A stretch of 64,000 bases of DNA from DATARH01 sp963705325 (lineage in GTDB: Bacteria > Pseudomonadota > Alphaproteobacteria > ATCC43930 > CGMCC-115725). The position numbers were made by a program, and so were the translations under genes. Below are positions 33,039 to 41,023 of the stretch, in pieces; position 1 is the stretch's first letter, and each line of letters opens with the position of its first letter. The stretch spans positions 3,968,001 to 4,032,000 of the forward strand of contig OY970069.1 of the NCBI GenBank assembly GCA_963705325.1. The letters run 5' to 3'. The notes below the pieces were generated by a model. That model ran no database searches. It saw only the letters and a program-made list of their open reading frames with translations, and had not been told where the DNA came from.

Positions 33039-34056
33039 GCGGGTTCAAGCTCAGCCTCATCGTTCGCGGCCAGCATCCCCCGGGCGACCCGGCGGGGCAC
33101 CTCGCCGACGACCTCGACCTGGTGCGCGCGCGCCGACCGGCTGGGCTTTGACGGGGTGGTGAAAGGCTCGCATTTCAGCGCCGCGCCGTTCCAATCGGTG
33201 CAGCAGATCCCGTTCCTGTCGTATTGCGCTGCCATCGCGCCCAGGCTGCGCATCATCTGCGGGCTGGTGCTGGTGCCGCTGCAAAAGCCCTTGGACCTCG
33301 CCGAGCAGCTGGCGACGCTCGACCTGTTGTCGGGCGGGCGGCTGGTCTTTGGCGCCGGGATCGGCTACCGCGACGTCGAGTTCAAGGCGTTTGGCGTGCC
33401 GCGCGGCAGGCTCGGCGCGCGGTTCGAGGAGGTGATGCTCGCGGTCAAGCGCCTCTGGACCGAGGATTTTGTCGACATGAAGGGCGAGGGCTGGGAGCTC
33501 GACCACGCCGCCTGCCCGATCAAGCCGGTGCAGCAGCCCGGCCCGCCCATCTGGATCGGCGCCAACGCCGATGTCGCGGTCAGGCGCGCGGCGCGGATCG
33601 GGCGATTGCTGGTACATCAACCCGCACAACACGCTGGCGACGATCGAACGCCAGATGGAATTGTACAAGCACGTGCTCGACGAATTGGGAAAGCCGTTTC
33701 CGGCCGAGGTGCCGATGCGCCGCGAGGTGTTTGTCGCCGCTTCGCGCACCGAGGCGATCCGCCTGGCGCAGCCCTATCTCGAAGAGAAATACCGCGCCTA
33801 TCGCGCCTGGGGCCAGGACAAGGTGATGCCGGAGGGCGACGATTTCGACCACGAATTCGCCGAGCTGCTGGAAGACCGCTTCCTGATGGGCTCGCCCGCC
33901 GAGGTCGCCGAACAGATGGTGCGGCTCAACCGCCGGCTCGGGGTCAACCACATCGTCGCTTCGGTGCATTGGCCGGGCATGCCGAACAGTCTGGCGTTGG
34001 AACAGCTGGAAGTGTTGTCAGCCGAGGTGATGCCGAAGGTGCGGGAGGCGGTTTAA
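33035..34056 (+). pseudogene. LLM-class flavin-dependent oxidoreductase, frame broken twice
   Basis: Three frames in sequence make one 339-residue luciferase-like protein. They are SGFKLSLIVRGQHPPG, then VKGSHFSAAPFQSVQQIPFL and DLLSGGRLVFGAGIGYRDVE, then CWYINPHNTLATIERQMELY and the end LSAEVMPKVREAV. The breaks are near 33,130 (one extra base in a GC repeat) and near 33,600 (GGG for GG). Deleting those two bases restores 'LVRAADRLGFDGVVKG' and 'ARIGDCWYINPHN'. Either a decayed gene or assembly error. Translationally coupled to the VOC gene before it. Confidence 0.8.
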
Positions 34057-34071
34057 GTGCCCACTATACTT

Positions 34072-34205
34072 CTGTCATTCCCGCGAACGCGGGAACCCAT
34101 GCACACTGCGGTCTGACGTTAGGGCTGCCAGCATCGCGGCCCGTCCGCTAGCCTCCGTGATCATGGGTTCCGGGTTCGCCGCTACGCGACGCCCCGGAAT
34201 GACAG
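34072..34205. repeat. Palindromic element, family A, copy 4
   Basis: 134 bp, ends CTGTCATTCC and GGAATGACAG, with inner arms CGGGAACCCATG and CATGGGTTCCGG. It is outside the phage region, so the family is chromosomal and not phage-specific. Confidence 0.9.
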
Positions 34206-34234
34206 AGAAAACCAGGGTCGAGAGGAAAGATCGA

Positions 34235-34789
34235 ATGAGCAATTGGCGTGCCGATCCGCTGGTCTGGGGCCATGGGCCTCGCATCTTCGAGGTGTTCCTC
34301 GAACCGACCTGCCCGCATTCGTGCCGGGCGTTCGCCAAGCTCGACGAGCTGCTCGACCACGCGGGCGCGGACCGCATCACCGTGAAGATGCGCCTGCAGT
34401 CACAGCCCTGGCACATGTATTCGGGCGTCATCACCCGCTGCATCATTGCCGCCTCGACCCTCGACGTCGGCAAGGAAGCGGCGAAATCGGTGATGGCGGC
34501 GGTGGCGGCGCATCGCGAGGAATTCGAGTTCGACCACCATGCCGGCGGGGCGAACATGGACGCGACGCCCAACGACATCATCCGGCGGATCGAGCGCTAC
34601 AGCAATGTGAAGCTCGCCGAGGCCTTCGCGATCCCCGATCTCGACCGCGAGGTGAAGTGGCATTGCCGCTATGCCCGGCAGAACGGCATCCATGTCTCGC
34701 CGACCTTTATGATCGACGGGCTGGTGCAGCCCGATATGGGCAGCCGCGACCCGGTGGAAGATTGGGCGGCGCGGCTGTTGGAGGGCTGA
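34235..34789 (+). CDS. DsbA/thioredoxin-like protein with a single-Cys CPHS motif
   Basis: 184 residues from the ATG at 34,235. The thioredoxin-fold strand FEVFLEPTCPHSCRAFAKLD holds C-P-H-S where DsbA has CPHC, so redox shuttling by a Cys pair is unlikely at that site. A cis-Pro loop (GIHVSPTFMIDGLVQP) near the C-terminus is normal for the fold. No signal peptide, so cytoplasmic. The 3' third is duplicated at 35,491-35,663. Confidence 0.8.
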   Translation: MSNWRADPLVWGHGPRIFEVFLEPTCPHSCRAFAKLDELLDHAGADRITVKMRLQSQPWHMYSGVITRCIIAASTLDVGKEAAKSVMAAVAAHREEFEFDHHAGGANMDATPNDIIRRIERYSNVKLAEAFAIPDLDREVKWHCRYARQNGIHVSPTFMIDGLVQPDMGSRDPVEDWAARLLEG

Positions 34790-34805
34790 GCCCTCATTTC
34801 GCCAT

Positions 34806-35330
34806 TCAGTGCACCTGCAAGCTATCGTGTCGGGGACCGTTCGCCGCCAAATCACCGGCTAGGGATAGCTGACGTCGCAGGTCGGCGGCGACAGGTCGCC
34901 CTGGCACGAATTCCGGGCAGTTGGCGAGGACCTTCCGAACAGCGGCCTCGAACGTCTGCAAATCCGCGTCCAGCGCCTGCGCGAGAGACAGGGCCGCGCG
35001 GCCGAGACCGAGATAGACGAAATAAGAGACGATGTAGATCAGGATCAAAATCCACAGGATGATCGCCAGGAACCAAAGGCCGAGGAGGCCGAGCAGCAAT
35101 GCGATGCCGATCAGCACGATGATCAACGTCAGTGACACGGTCACGATCGGTTTCAGAACATCGAGCCAGTTCTTGATGTATCGCAAGCGGTCGCAAGCTT
35201 TGGTGAAGTCCGACCGTGCGTCAGTCACTTTGGCCCTGGCGTCGACGCACTCAGGCGAATTGCATGGATCGAAAGGCGGGCCACCAGGAGGGCCGCCGCC
35301 GGGTTGACCGTCAGGGACAGGAACGCCCAT
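34806..35330 (-). CDS. Two-span membrane protein of unknown function
   Basis: 174 residues. A Gly/Pro-rich start (PDGQPGGGPPGGPPFDPC) is followed by a Cys-containing helix (DFTKACDRLRYIKNWL). Two strong membrane spans follow (VTVSLTLIIVLIGIALLLGL and WFLAIILWILILIYIVSYFV), then a helical tail. It resembles proteins with a cytoplasmic helix before a membrane hairpin, but has no known domain. It lies between the intact and the truncated copy of the DsbA-like gene, on the opposite strand. Confidence 0.65.
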   Translation of the reverse strand: MGVPVPDGQPGGGPPGGPPFDPCNSPECVDARAKVTDARSDFTKACDRLRYIKNWLDVLKPIVTVSLTLIIVLIGIALLLGLLGLWFLAIILWILILIYIVSYFVYLGLGRAALSLAQALDADLQTFEAAVRKVLANCPEFVPGRPVAADLRRQLSLAGDLAANGPRHDSLQVH

Positions 35331-35490
35331 TTCGATCCCTGTCTAAGGGTTGGACCCTATCAGCCTCCGCCGGCGCGCGAACTGGTTCTTGCCGCCGGCA
35401 TCAACGTCTTGCGCGAGGACGTACCATTTAGCCGCTATCGACAATGTTGTCAGCGACGGTTCGCTGGCATCCGAGGAATCGCCAAGCCGA

Positions 35491-35663
35491 CCGAGGCCTT
35501 CGCGATCCCCGATCTCGACCGCGAGGTGAAGTGGCACGCCAAGTACGCCCGGCAGAACGGCATCCACGTCTCGCCGACCTTTATGATCGACGGGCTGGTT
35601 CAGCCCGATATGGGCAGCCGCGACCCGGTCGCCGATTGGGCGGCGCGATTGCTAAATGATTGA
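35491..35663 (+). pseudogene. Orphan 3' copy of the DsbA-like gene
   Basis: 173 bases matching 34,617-34,789, offset 874. It encodes EAFAIPDLDREVKWHAKYAR, QNGIHVSPTFMIDGLVQPDM and so on to a stop. The homology starts abruptly in mid-gene. The reading frame is open from 35,304 but that upstream part has no similarity to the intact gene, so this is a remnant. Confidence 0.8.
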
Positions 35664-35757
35664 GGACCAACTACACCACCTGCGATAAAGCCAGCGACGG
35701 AGTTCGCCTTAGTATTTCAACCATGACGTGCTTTGTCGCTGGCGATATTTTGCTTGG

Positions 35758-36279
35758 ATGAAATGGCTCAAAATCACCGCCGGTTGCGTTATCGGTATCG
35801 GCGTAGTGTTCGGATGGTCGTATTGGTCGGAGCGGCCGAAATACAATTTCGAACGTACCGCTGCCGAGATAGGCGCGAACCTGCCGGGCGCAAGGCTGAT
35901 TGGCCAGTCGGCGGTCATTGACCCGGCATCGCCGATCACTTGGATATGGCCTCCGACGACGACGTTCAATTATGCGATCCCCGATCCAATCGTAAGGGAT
36001 CGGTTCTACGTCATGAGCCTCGTTTACGAACTGAAAGACCCCGGCATCTGGCTCGTTGACCCGGATTGCAAAGGTCACGCCGAAACCATTTACGATCTTG
36101 ACGAGCCCGAGACCCAAATTCCCGCTCGCAATCTGTTGGGTGAACCAGTGGTCGCCCCGAATGGCAAGACCTACAGGCGGATGAAAGGCGCAATTCCATT
36201 GCCGATACCGTGGCTCAAGGCGATGTGCGAAACCGACTGGACTGCTGAGAAAAAGGCTCTCGCAGCGGCGCCACGGTGA
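35758..36279 (+). CDS. Membrane-anchored protein of unknown function
   Basis: 173 residues from the ATG at 35,758. The N-terminal hydrophobic helix (WLKITAGCVIGIGVVFGWSY) is an anchor or uncleaved signal. The rest is soluble with a Trp/Pro-rich stretch (SPITWIWPPTTTFNYAIPDP) and a C-terminal half (DPDCKGHAETIYDLDEPETQ). No family recognised. Flanked by the DsbA remnant and a family-C repeat. Confidence 0.6.
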   Translation: MKWLKITAGCVIGIGVVFGWSYWSERPKYNFERTAAEIGANLPGARLIGQSAVIDPASPITWIWPPTTTFNYAIPDPIVRDRFYVMSLVYELKDPGIWLVDPDCKGHAETIYDLDEPETQIPARNLLGEPVVAPNGKTYRRMKGAIPLPIPWLKAMCETDWTAEKKALAAAPR

Positions 36280-36371
36280 CAATGAGATCGGAACCAGCCT
36301 ATGTCGCCATGCGCTCGATAGGATAGATTGTTGACGGCCACTGCGACCGGCAGCCCTCAGCGGCGAATGGC

Positions 36372-36403
36372 GTGGACCCGCGGGTCAAGCCCGCGGGAGG
36401 GGA
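36372..36403. repeat. Dispersed hairpin, family C, copy 1
   Basis: GTGGACCCGCGGGTCAAGCC and onward to GCGGGAGGGG. The core stem CCCGCGGG/CCCGCGGG recurs at 59,876-59,906. Confidence 0.75.
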
Positions 36404-36426
36404 AGTTGTTAGGTTGAGCGGCTGGC

Positions 36427-37641
36427 TTACCCCAGCGGCCCCTGGAACACCTGGTCCTGGTAGGTGTCGGCGAGCGGGTCGAGCGCCGCGGGCCAGGGGG
36501 TCGTGGCCTTGCGGCGCTGGGCGGCCGGGCGGGCGCGGCCGTCCCAGCCGATTTGCTCCATGTAGTAATAGAGCTGGATGCAGTGGCCGTCGGGGTCGAG
36601 CGCGAAGGCCGAATAGTCGATGCCGGGGTACAGCTCGGGCGGGATCGCGTCGATGATCTCGACGCCGCGCGATTTGAGGAACGCGACCGCCTCGCGTAGC
36701 TGTGCGTAGCTGCCGAGTTCGATGCCGAACGACATGCAGCTCGAATGCGCGGAGAGGCCGAGCGTCTTGCGCAATTCCTTCGGGAAGAGGCCGAGCGTGT
36801 GGTGCTCGGCGCCGCAGCGCAGGAACACGCAGCGCGCGCCGCGATAGACCGCCGCCTCGCTCCTCACAAACCCCAGCCGCTCGGCATAAAAGCGCTCTGC
36901 GGCATCGACATCGTCGACGAAGAGGCTCACCGGCCCGATCTTGGTGATCTTGAACGGCCGCGCCAGCAGCACGCCCTCGACATCGTAGGTCTCGGGCAAA
37001 TTGCCATTGGGCTTGTGGCCGGAGAGCACATCGATGCCCTTTTCGGCCGCCTCTCTCAGCTCGGCCGCCTCCGACATCTGCGGCAGCGGCGGCTTTTCCT
37101 GGAAGCCGCGGTAATACAGCTCGCGCGGCTTCGACAGCCCGTTCCAGCCGATCTGCTCGATGCCGTAATAGAGCTCGTTGGTGTGGCCGTCCGGGTCGTA
37201 GACATAGGTGTGCCAGTTGCTGCCCGGCATGTCGCGGCCGACCCGCTGGATGCGCACCTGATGCGCCTCGAAATAGCTGTGCGCGTCGGCGATCTCCTTG
37301 AGGGAACCGCACTGCCAGGTGATCTGGTTGATGGTCACGCCGGGCTGGAATTTGCGGTCGGCGCGCTGCGCCATGACCTTCTGCGAGAACAGCACCATCG
37401 CGTGATGGTCGGTGCCGTAGCGCATGAAATAGCCCTGCGACCCCGCGAAATCCCTGGGGAACCACGGCGCGCGCGAGAAATCGGCGAGGTCGGACACCTT
37501 GAAGCCGAGCAGGTCGCCATAGAACGCCCTGCCCTCCTCTATTCTGTCCATGTTGAAGCCGAAATGGCCAAGTCGCCTGATCTTGAACGGCCGGTCCAGC
37601 ATGACGCCGCCGACATTGTAGCGCTGACCGTTGGCTGCCAT
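36427..37641 (-). CDS. Two-module VOC dioxygenase-like protein
   Basis: 404 residues, two tandem VOC modules. Module 1 carries IRRLGHFGFNMDRIEEGRAF with the His site and NWHTYVYDPDGHTNELYYGI with the Glu. Module 2 carries FLRCGAEHHTLGLFPKELRK and DYSAFALDPDGHCIQLYYYM. This is the layout of extradiol (catechol 2,3-type) dioxygenases. It follows an LLM gene by 28 bases and closes the nitrile hydratase operon, so it may cleave an aromatic or heterocyclic product. Substrate unknown. Confidence 0.85.
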   Translation of the reverse strand: MAANGQRYNVGGVMLDRPFKIRRLGHFGFNMDRIEEGRAFYGDLLGFKVSDLADFSRAPWFPRDFAGSQGYFMRYGTDHHAMVLFSQKVMAQRADRKFQPGVTINQITWQCGSLKEIADAHSYFEAHQVRIQRVGRDMPGSNWHTYVYDPDGHTNELYYGIEQIGWNGLSKPRELYYRGFQEKPPLPQMSEAAELREAAEKGIDVLSGHKPNGNLPETYDVEGVLLARPFKITKIGPVSLFVDDVDAAERFYAERLGFVRSEAAVYRGARCVFLRCGAEHHTLGLFPKELRKTLGLSAHSSCMSFGIELGSYAQLREAVAFLKSRGVEIIDAIPPELYPGIDYSAFALDPDGHCIQLYYYMEQIGWDGRARPAAQRRKATTPWPAALDPLADTYQDQVFQGPLG

Positions 37642-37669
37642 TGGATGCCTCCCTGGACTTGCACCGCCG

Positions 37670-38656
37670 CTATTTGAAGTGCGGCATGACCTCCTGGATG
37701 TAAAGCCGGAGCGACTCCATCACCTGCTCGTGGCTCAACATGCTGCCGGGGTTGATCTCGGCCGAGACGCCGGCGAGCTGCGCCTCATCGCGCAGCTGCA
37801 TCAGCCGCTCGGTCACCATTTCCGGCGTGCCGGCGATGCCCTTCTCGCGCAGCACCGTTTCGTAAGTCATCGGCCCGCGGATCAGGTCCGGGCGATAGGT
37901 CGAGAACCGCATCATGCCCTGTTCGGCGTCGGCAAGCGCCGCTTCGCGCGTGACGGCGACGTAGATTGGCACCTGGAGATAGGCGCGCGGCTCGCCCTTG
38001 TGCCTGGCGGCGGTCCAGGCCTCGCGATAGGCCTGGGTGTGATGCGCCAGTTCCGATAGCGGACTCGCGCGCACCGCCGAGAACAGCGGGTAGCCGAGCT
38101 TGCCGATCGCCTCGTAGGTGTCGTGCTGGCTGGCGGCGATGCGGATTTCCGGGTGCGGAGCCTGCACCGGGCGCGGCACCAGGGTGAAGTTCTCGAAGCT
38201 GTACCAGCGGCCGTGATGCGAGGCGCTCTCCTGCGACCACGCCTTCTTGATGATCTCGAGCCCCTCGGCGAAACGCTGCGGGCTTTCCTCATAGGAGATG
38301 CCATAGGCGTTGTAAGCGCGCGGAAAGGCGCTGCGGCCCACCCCGAAAATGAGCCGCCCGCCGCTGATCTGGTCGATCGTCGCGGTCTCCTCGGCAAGGC
38401 GCAGCGGATGACCGAGCGGCAGGATCTGCACCGCGGTGCCGATCTTGATGCGGCTGGTGCGCGCGGCGATCGCGGCGGCGACGGTCAGCGGCGCCGAGAG
38501 CAGTGAGCGCGTCGGGTTCATGTGGATTTCAGCGAGCCAGACGACGTCGAGCCCCCATGCCTCGGCGGCCGCGATTTGCGCGAAGGACTGGGCGAACGCC
38601 TCGGCCTGCGACTGCGACCGTGTCGAGAGAAACTCGTGGAAAATGCCGAATTCCAT
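37670..38656 (-). CDS. LLM-class flavin-dependent monooxygenase in the nitrile hydratase operon
   Basis: 328 residues. Luciferase-fold markers: WGLDVVWLAEIHMNPTRSLL, RIKIGTAVQILPLGHPLRLA, TATIDQISGGRLIFGVGRSA, and ENFTLVPRPVQAPHPEIRIA. It is six bases after the methyltransferase and 28 before the VOC gene, all on one strand. It needs reduced flavin from an unlinked reductase. Confidence 0.9.
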   Translation of the reverse strand: MEFGIFHEFLSTRSQSQAEAFAQSFAQIAAAEAWGLDVVWLAEIHMNPTRSLLSAPLTVAAAIAARTSRIKIGTAVQILPLGHPLRLAEETATIDQISGGRLIFGVGRSAFPRAYNAYGISYEESPQRFAEGLEIIKKAWSQESASHHGRWYSFENFTLVPRPVQAPHPEIRIAASQHDTYEAIGKLGYPLFSAVRASPLSELAHHTQAYREAWTAARHKGEPRAYLQVPIYVAVTREAALADAEQGMMRFSTYRPDLIRGPMTYETVLREKGIAGTPEMVTERLMQLRDEAQLAGVSAEINPGSMLSHEQVMESLRLYIQEVMPHFK

Positions 38657-38662
38657 GGGAGC

Positions 38663-39274
38663 CTACGCTACGCGCAAGGTGAGCAGCTTCAGCAGATCGT
38701 CGACGACAAAGCGGCTCTCGACAAGCTCCAGGCCGGCGGCGGGAACGTAGCGCTCGGTCTGGCGGTCGAAGCTCGCGCCATAGGCCCAGGCGATCCACGG
38801 CTGCCAGAGCCGGGTCACGACCCGTCGCAACCAGCCCGTCGGCCGAACGTATTCAAGAAGCCGGATGACGCCGCCGGGCTTGACCACCCGGCCCAGCTCG
38901 CGCAGCGCCGGCACCTGCTGGTTGTCGGGTAGCACGCAGAACAGAAAGCTCGCGACCGCCGCGTCGAACGAGGCGGCTGGAAATTCCAGGTGAGTGACGT
39001 CCATCTGATAAAGTCGCCCCGTGATCGCCAGCGTCGGACAGCGCACATGCGCCCGGGCGAGCATCGCCGGGCTGGCATCGATCCCGGATACGGTGGCTTG
39101 CGGCGGGTAATAGGCGCAGTTCCGTCCAGTGCCGACACCCGCGTCGAGCAGTTCGCCATCAAGGTGTTCGAACAGCAGAGGGCGCAGGCCGCTGTAGCGT
39201 TTTCGCTCGAACGGCAGATCGAGAAAATCGTAGAACCGAGCGATCCGCTGATAGCGAGCGAAATTTGTCGTCAT
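38663..39274 (-). CDS. Class I SAM-dependent methyltransferase
   Basis: 203 residues from the ATG at 39,272-39,274, overlapping the preceding stop (ATGA). SAM-binding motif I: GELLDAGVGTGRNCAYYPPQ. Acidic motif II: VSGIDASPAMLARA. Motif IV: PAASFDAAVASFLFCVLPDN. Motif VI: VVKPGGVIRLLEYVRPTGWL. Close in pattern to the UbiE/phospholipid N-methyltransferase group. The overlap ties it to the nitrile hydratase genes; acting on a downstream product is a guess. Confidence 0.85.
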   Translation of the reverse strand: MTTNFARYQRIARFYDFLDLPFERKRYSGLRPLLFEHLDGELLDAGVGTGRNCAYYPPQATVSGIDASPAMLARAHVRCPTLAITGRLYQMDVTHLEFPAASFDAAVASFLFCVLPDNQQVPALRELGRVVKPGGVIRLLEYVRPTGWLRRVVTRLWQPWIAWAYGASFDRQTERYVPAAGLELVESRFVVDDLLKLLTLRVA

Positions 39275-39648
39275 GCCGCGAAATACTCGGGCTTGAGCAC
39301 GATCGGGGCGCCGTGCGGGGTGGCGTCGGCGGCGCGCTCCCAGGCGTCGCGATAGCGGGTCTGGGTCGCGCGGTCGGCGACGCCCTTCTCGGCGATCAGG
39401 CGTTCCAGCGCGTTGAGCCAGTGGTGGTAATAGGTGCCGCCGGTATCCGGGTCGCCGGCGGCCTGGGCGCGCTTGATCTCGTCGGCAAGCGTGGCAGCCC
39501 ATTCGGGCCAGGTGAAAAGACCGCGCTGGTACAGCGACACCGCCATCGCGAAGGCCTGCGCCTGCCACGGTTCGTCGAATACCGGGCCGTCCTCGCCGCG
39601 CGGCAGGCCGGGCAGATCGGGAATTGCCGTGAGGTCGAGCGGCCTCAT
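39271..39648 (-). CDS. Nitrile hydratase activator (beta-like accessory protein)
   Basis: 125 residues from the ATG at 39,646-39,648. The sequence FDEPWQAQAFAMAVSLYQRG, then LFTWPEWAATLADEIKRAQA and YYHHWLNALERLIAEKGVAD, resembles the N-terminal domain of the beta subunit. That is typical of the small cobalt-loading chaperones (P14K/NhlE/e-type) that swap subunits to deliver Co. Overlaps beta upstream (ATGA) and the methyltransferase downstream (ATGA). Confidence 0.85.
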   Translation of the reverse strand: MRPLDLTAIPDLPGLPRGEDGPVFDEPWQAQAFAMAVSLYQRGLFTWPEWAATLADEIKRAQAAGDPDTGGTYYHHWLNALERLIAEKGVADRATQTRYRDAWERAADATPHGAPIVLKPEYFAA

Positions 39649-40307
39649 GCCCGCAGCAGATAGGGCTCGAACGCCTCGATCGACACCTTGATGGCGGGAT
39701 CGGCGTCGTCGCCCCACAGCTCCCGTCCGGTGAAGACCACGGTGTAGAGCCATTGCGGGTTTTCGTCGTGGACGTCGAGCGCGGCGGTGTCGGGGGAGAC
39801 ATGGCAGCCGCGGATCGCCTCGACGACGCCTTCCTTGTCGCGGGCATAGCGCGGCAGGCGGGTATGGGTCGCCGGGTTCATTTCTTTCGTGCGGACCCGA
39901 TCGCCGGGCTTGAACTTGGGCGACGCGCTCGACGGCCGCTCGAAATTGCCGCGCATCGGCGGCCGGGCCGCCTCGGCCGGGGTCACGACATGGGCCAGCT
40001 TGGCGCCGGGGCGCAGCGAACGGCCGGCCTTGAGCTCGTCCTCGCCGACAAGGCCATAGCGCACCACCCGGCGCTCCAGGCCGAGAAACCAGCGCTGGTA
40101 ATAGGTGCTGGCGAGATAGATGGCCGGCGGCAAAGTTTCGAGCGAGGCGCGGCCGCCATCGATCGACCACAGGCCGGCAGCGCCAATCGCGCGCTGCAGG
40201 GCATGCACCCGGCCCTCCCAGGGTGCGTGGAACACCGGCTCGTTCGGCTCCGGCTCGACCGGCCCAAAGCCGTGCATCCCGCCCATGTCGTGGACCGTGT
40301 TGCTCAT
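39645..40307 (-). CDS. nthB: Nitrile hydratase beta subunit
   Basis: 220 residues. It starts VHDMGGMHGFGPVEPEPNEP, the signature of beta subunits. It has YYQRWFLGLERRVVRYGLV in the helical part and the C-terminal SH3-like barrel KFKPGDRVRTKEMNPATHTR, then LPRYARDKEGVVEAIRGCHV. It pairs with alpha to form the active site that converts nitriles to amides. The start abuts the alpha stop and the end overlaps the accessory gene by four bases. Confidence 0.95.
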   Translation of the reverse strand: MSNTVHDMGGMHGFGPVEPEPNEPVFHAPWEGRVHALQRAIGAAGLWSIDGGRASLETLPPAIYLASTYYQRWFLGLERRVVRYGLVGEDELKAGRSLRPGAKLAHVVTPAEAARPPMRGNFERPSSASPKFKPGDRVRTKEMNPATHTRLPRYARDKEGVVEAIRGCHVSPDTAALDVHDENPQWLYTVVFTGRELWGDDADPAIKVSIEAFEPYLLRA

Positions 40308-40928
40308 TTAATTGCCCTCGGGCTTGGGCAGCCCGGTGCCGATCATGCAGTCGCGGGTGACAATCTCGGCGAGCCGGTCCTCGCTCCAATTTTCGGTGCC
40401 CCCGGGCCGCATCGGCAGGACGATAAACCGGGTCTCGGCCGTCGAATCCCAGATGCGGATTTCGGTGTCGGCCGGCAGGGTTACGCCAAAATCGGCGAGG
40501 ACGCCCTTGGGGTCGATCACCGCGCGCGAGCGGTAGGGAAACGATTTGTACCAGACCGGCGGCAGGCCCAGCACCTCCCACGGGTAGCAGGAGCACAAAG
40601 TGCAGACGACGAGGTTGTGCGTCTGCGGCGTGTTCTCGACCGCGATGAGATGGCTGCCGACTGGACTGACATGCCCTGACGCGTTCGCCGCCGCGGTCGC
40701 GTCCTTCAACAGCGCCGCCTTGAAGTCGGGGTCGATCCAGGCGCGGGCGACGAGCCGCGCGCCGTTTTTCGGGCCAATCTTGGTCTCGTAAGCCTCGACC
40801 ATTTGGTCGAGCGCCGCCGGATCGACATAGCCCTTCTCGGTCAGGATGGTTTCGAGCGCGCGCACCCGGAGCTGGATGTCGGATAGCTCCGAATGGTCGT
40901 GATCGTGGTCGTGCTGGTGGTCAGCCAT
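40308..40928 (-). CDS. nthA: Cobalt-type nitrile hydratase alpha subunit
   Basis: 206 residues from the ATG at 40,926-40,928, which has GGAGG upstream. The metal claw VCTLCSCYPWEVLGLPPVWY has Cys109-Thr110-Leu-Cys112-Ser113-Cys114. Thr in the second position marks the Co(III) type; Fe enzymes have Ser. The start is His/Asp-rich (ADHQHDHDHDHSE), possibly for metal capture. It begins the six-gene leftward operon; no amidase gene is in the window to take the amide further. Divergent from a TauD-family gene. Confidence 0.95.
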   Translation of the reverse strand: MADHQHDHDHDHSELSDIQLRVRALETILTEKGYVDPAALDQMVEAYETKIGPKNGARLVARAWIDPDFKAALLKDATAAANASGHVSPVGSHLIAVENTPQTHNLVVCTLCSCYPWEVLGLPPVWYKSFPYRSRAVIDPKGVLADFGVTLPADTEIRIWDSTAETRFIVLPMRPGGTENWSEDRLAEIVTRDCMIGTGLPKPEGN

Positions 40929-41023
40929 CGCCAAACCTCCGTCAGATGCGTGAGCGTCGCATAGACCGGAGCGGTGTTTCAATGTTTGGCCCATCGCGCT
41001 AGCGTTTCGGCGAGGAGGCGCGA

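Noticed and set aside
39271..40596. Long minus-strand frame joining accessory protein and nitrile hydratase beta region
   Set aside because: Only its last 125 codons are real (activator protein). The upstream part is out of frame with the beta and alpha subunits.
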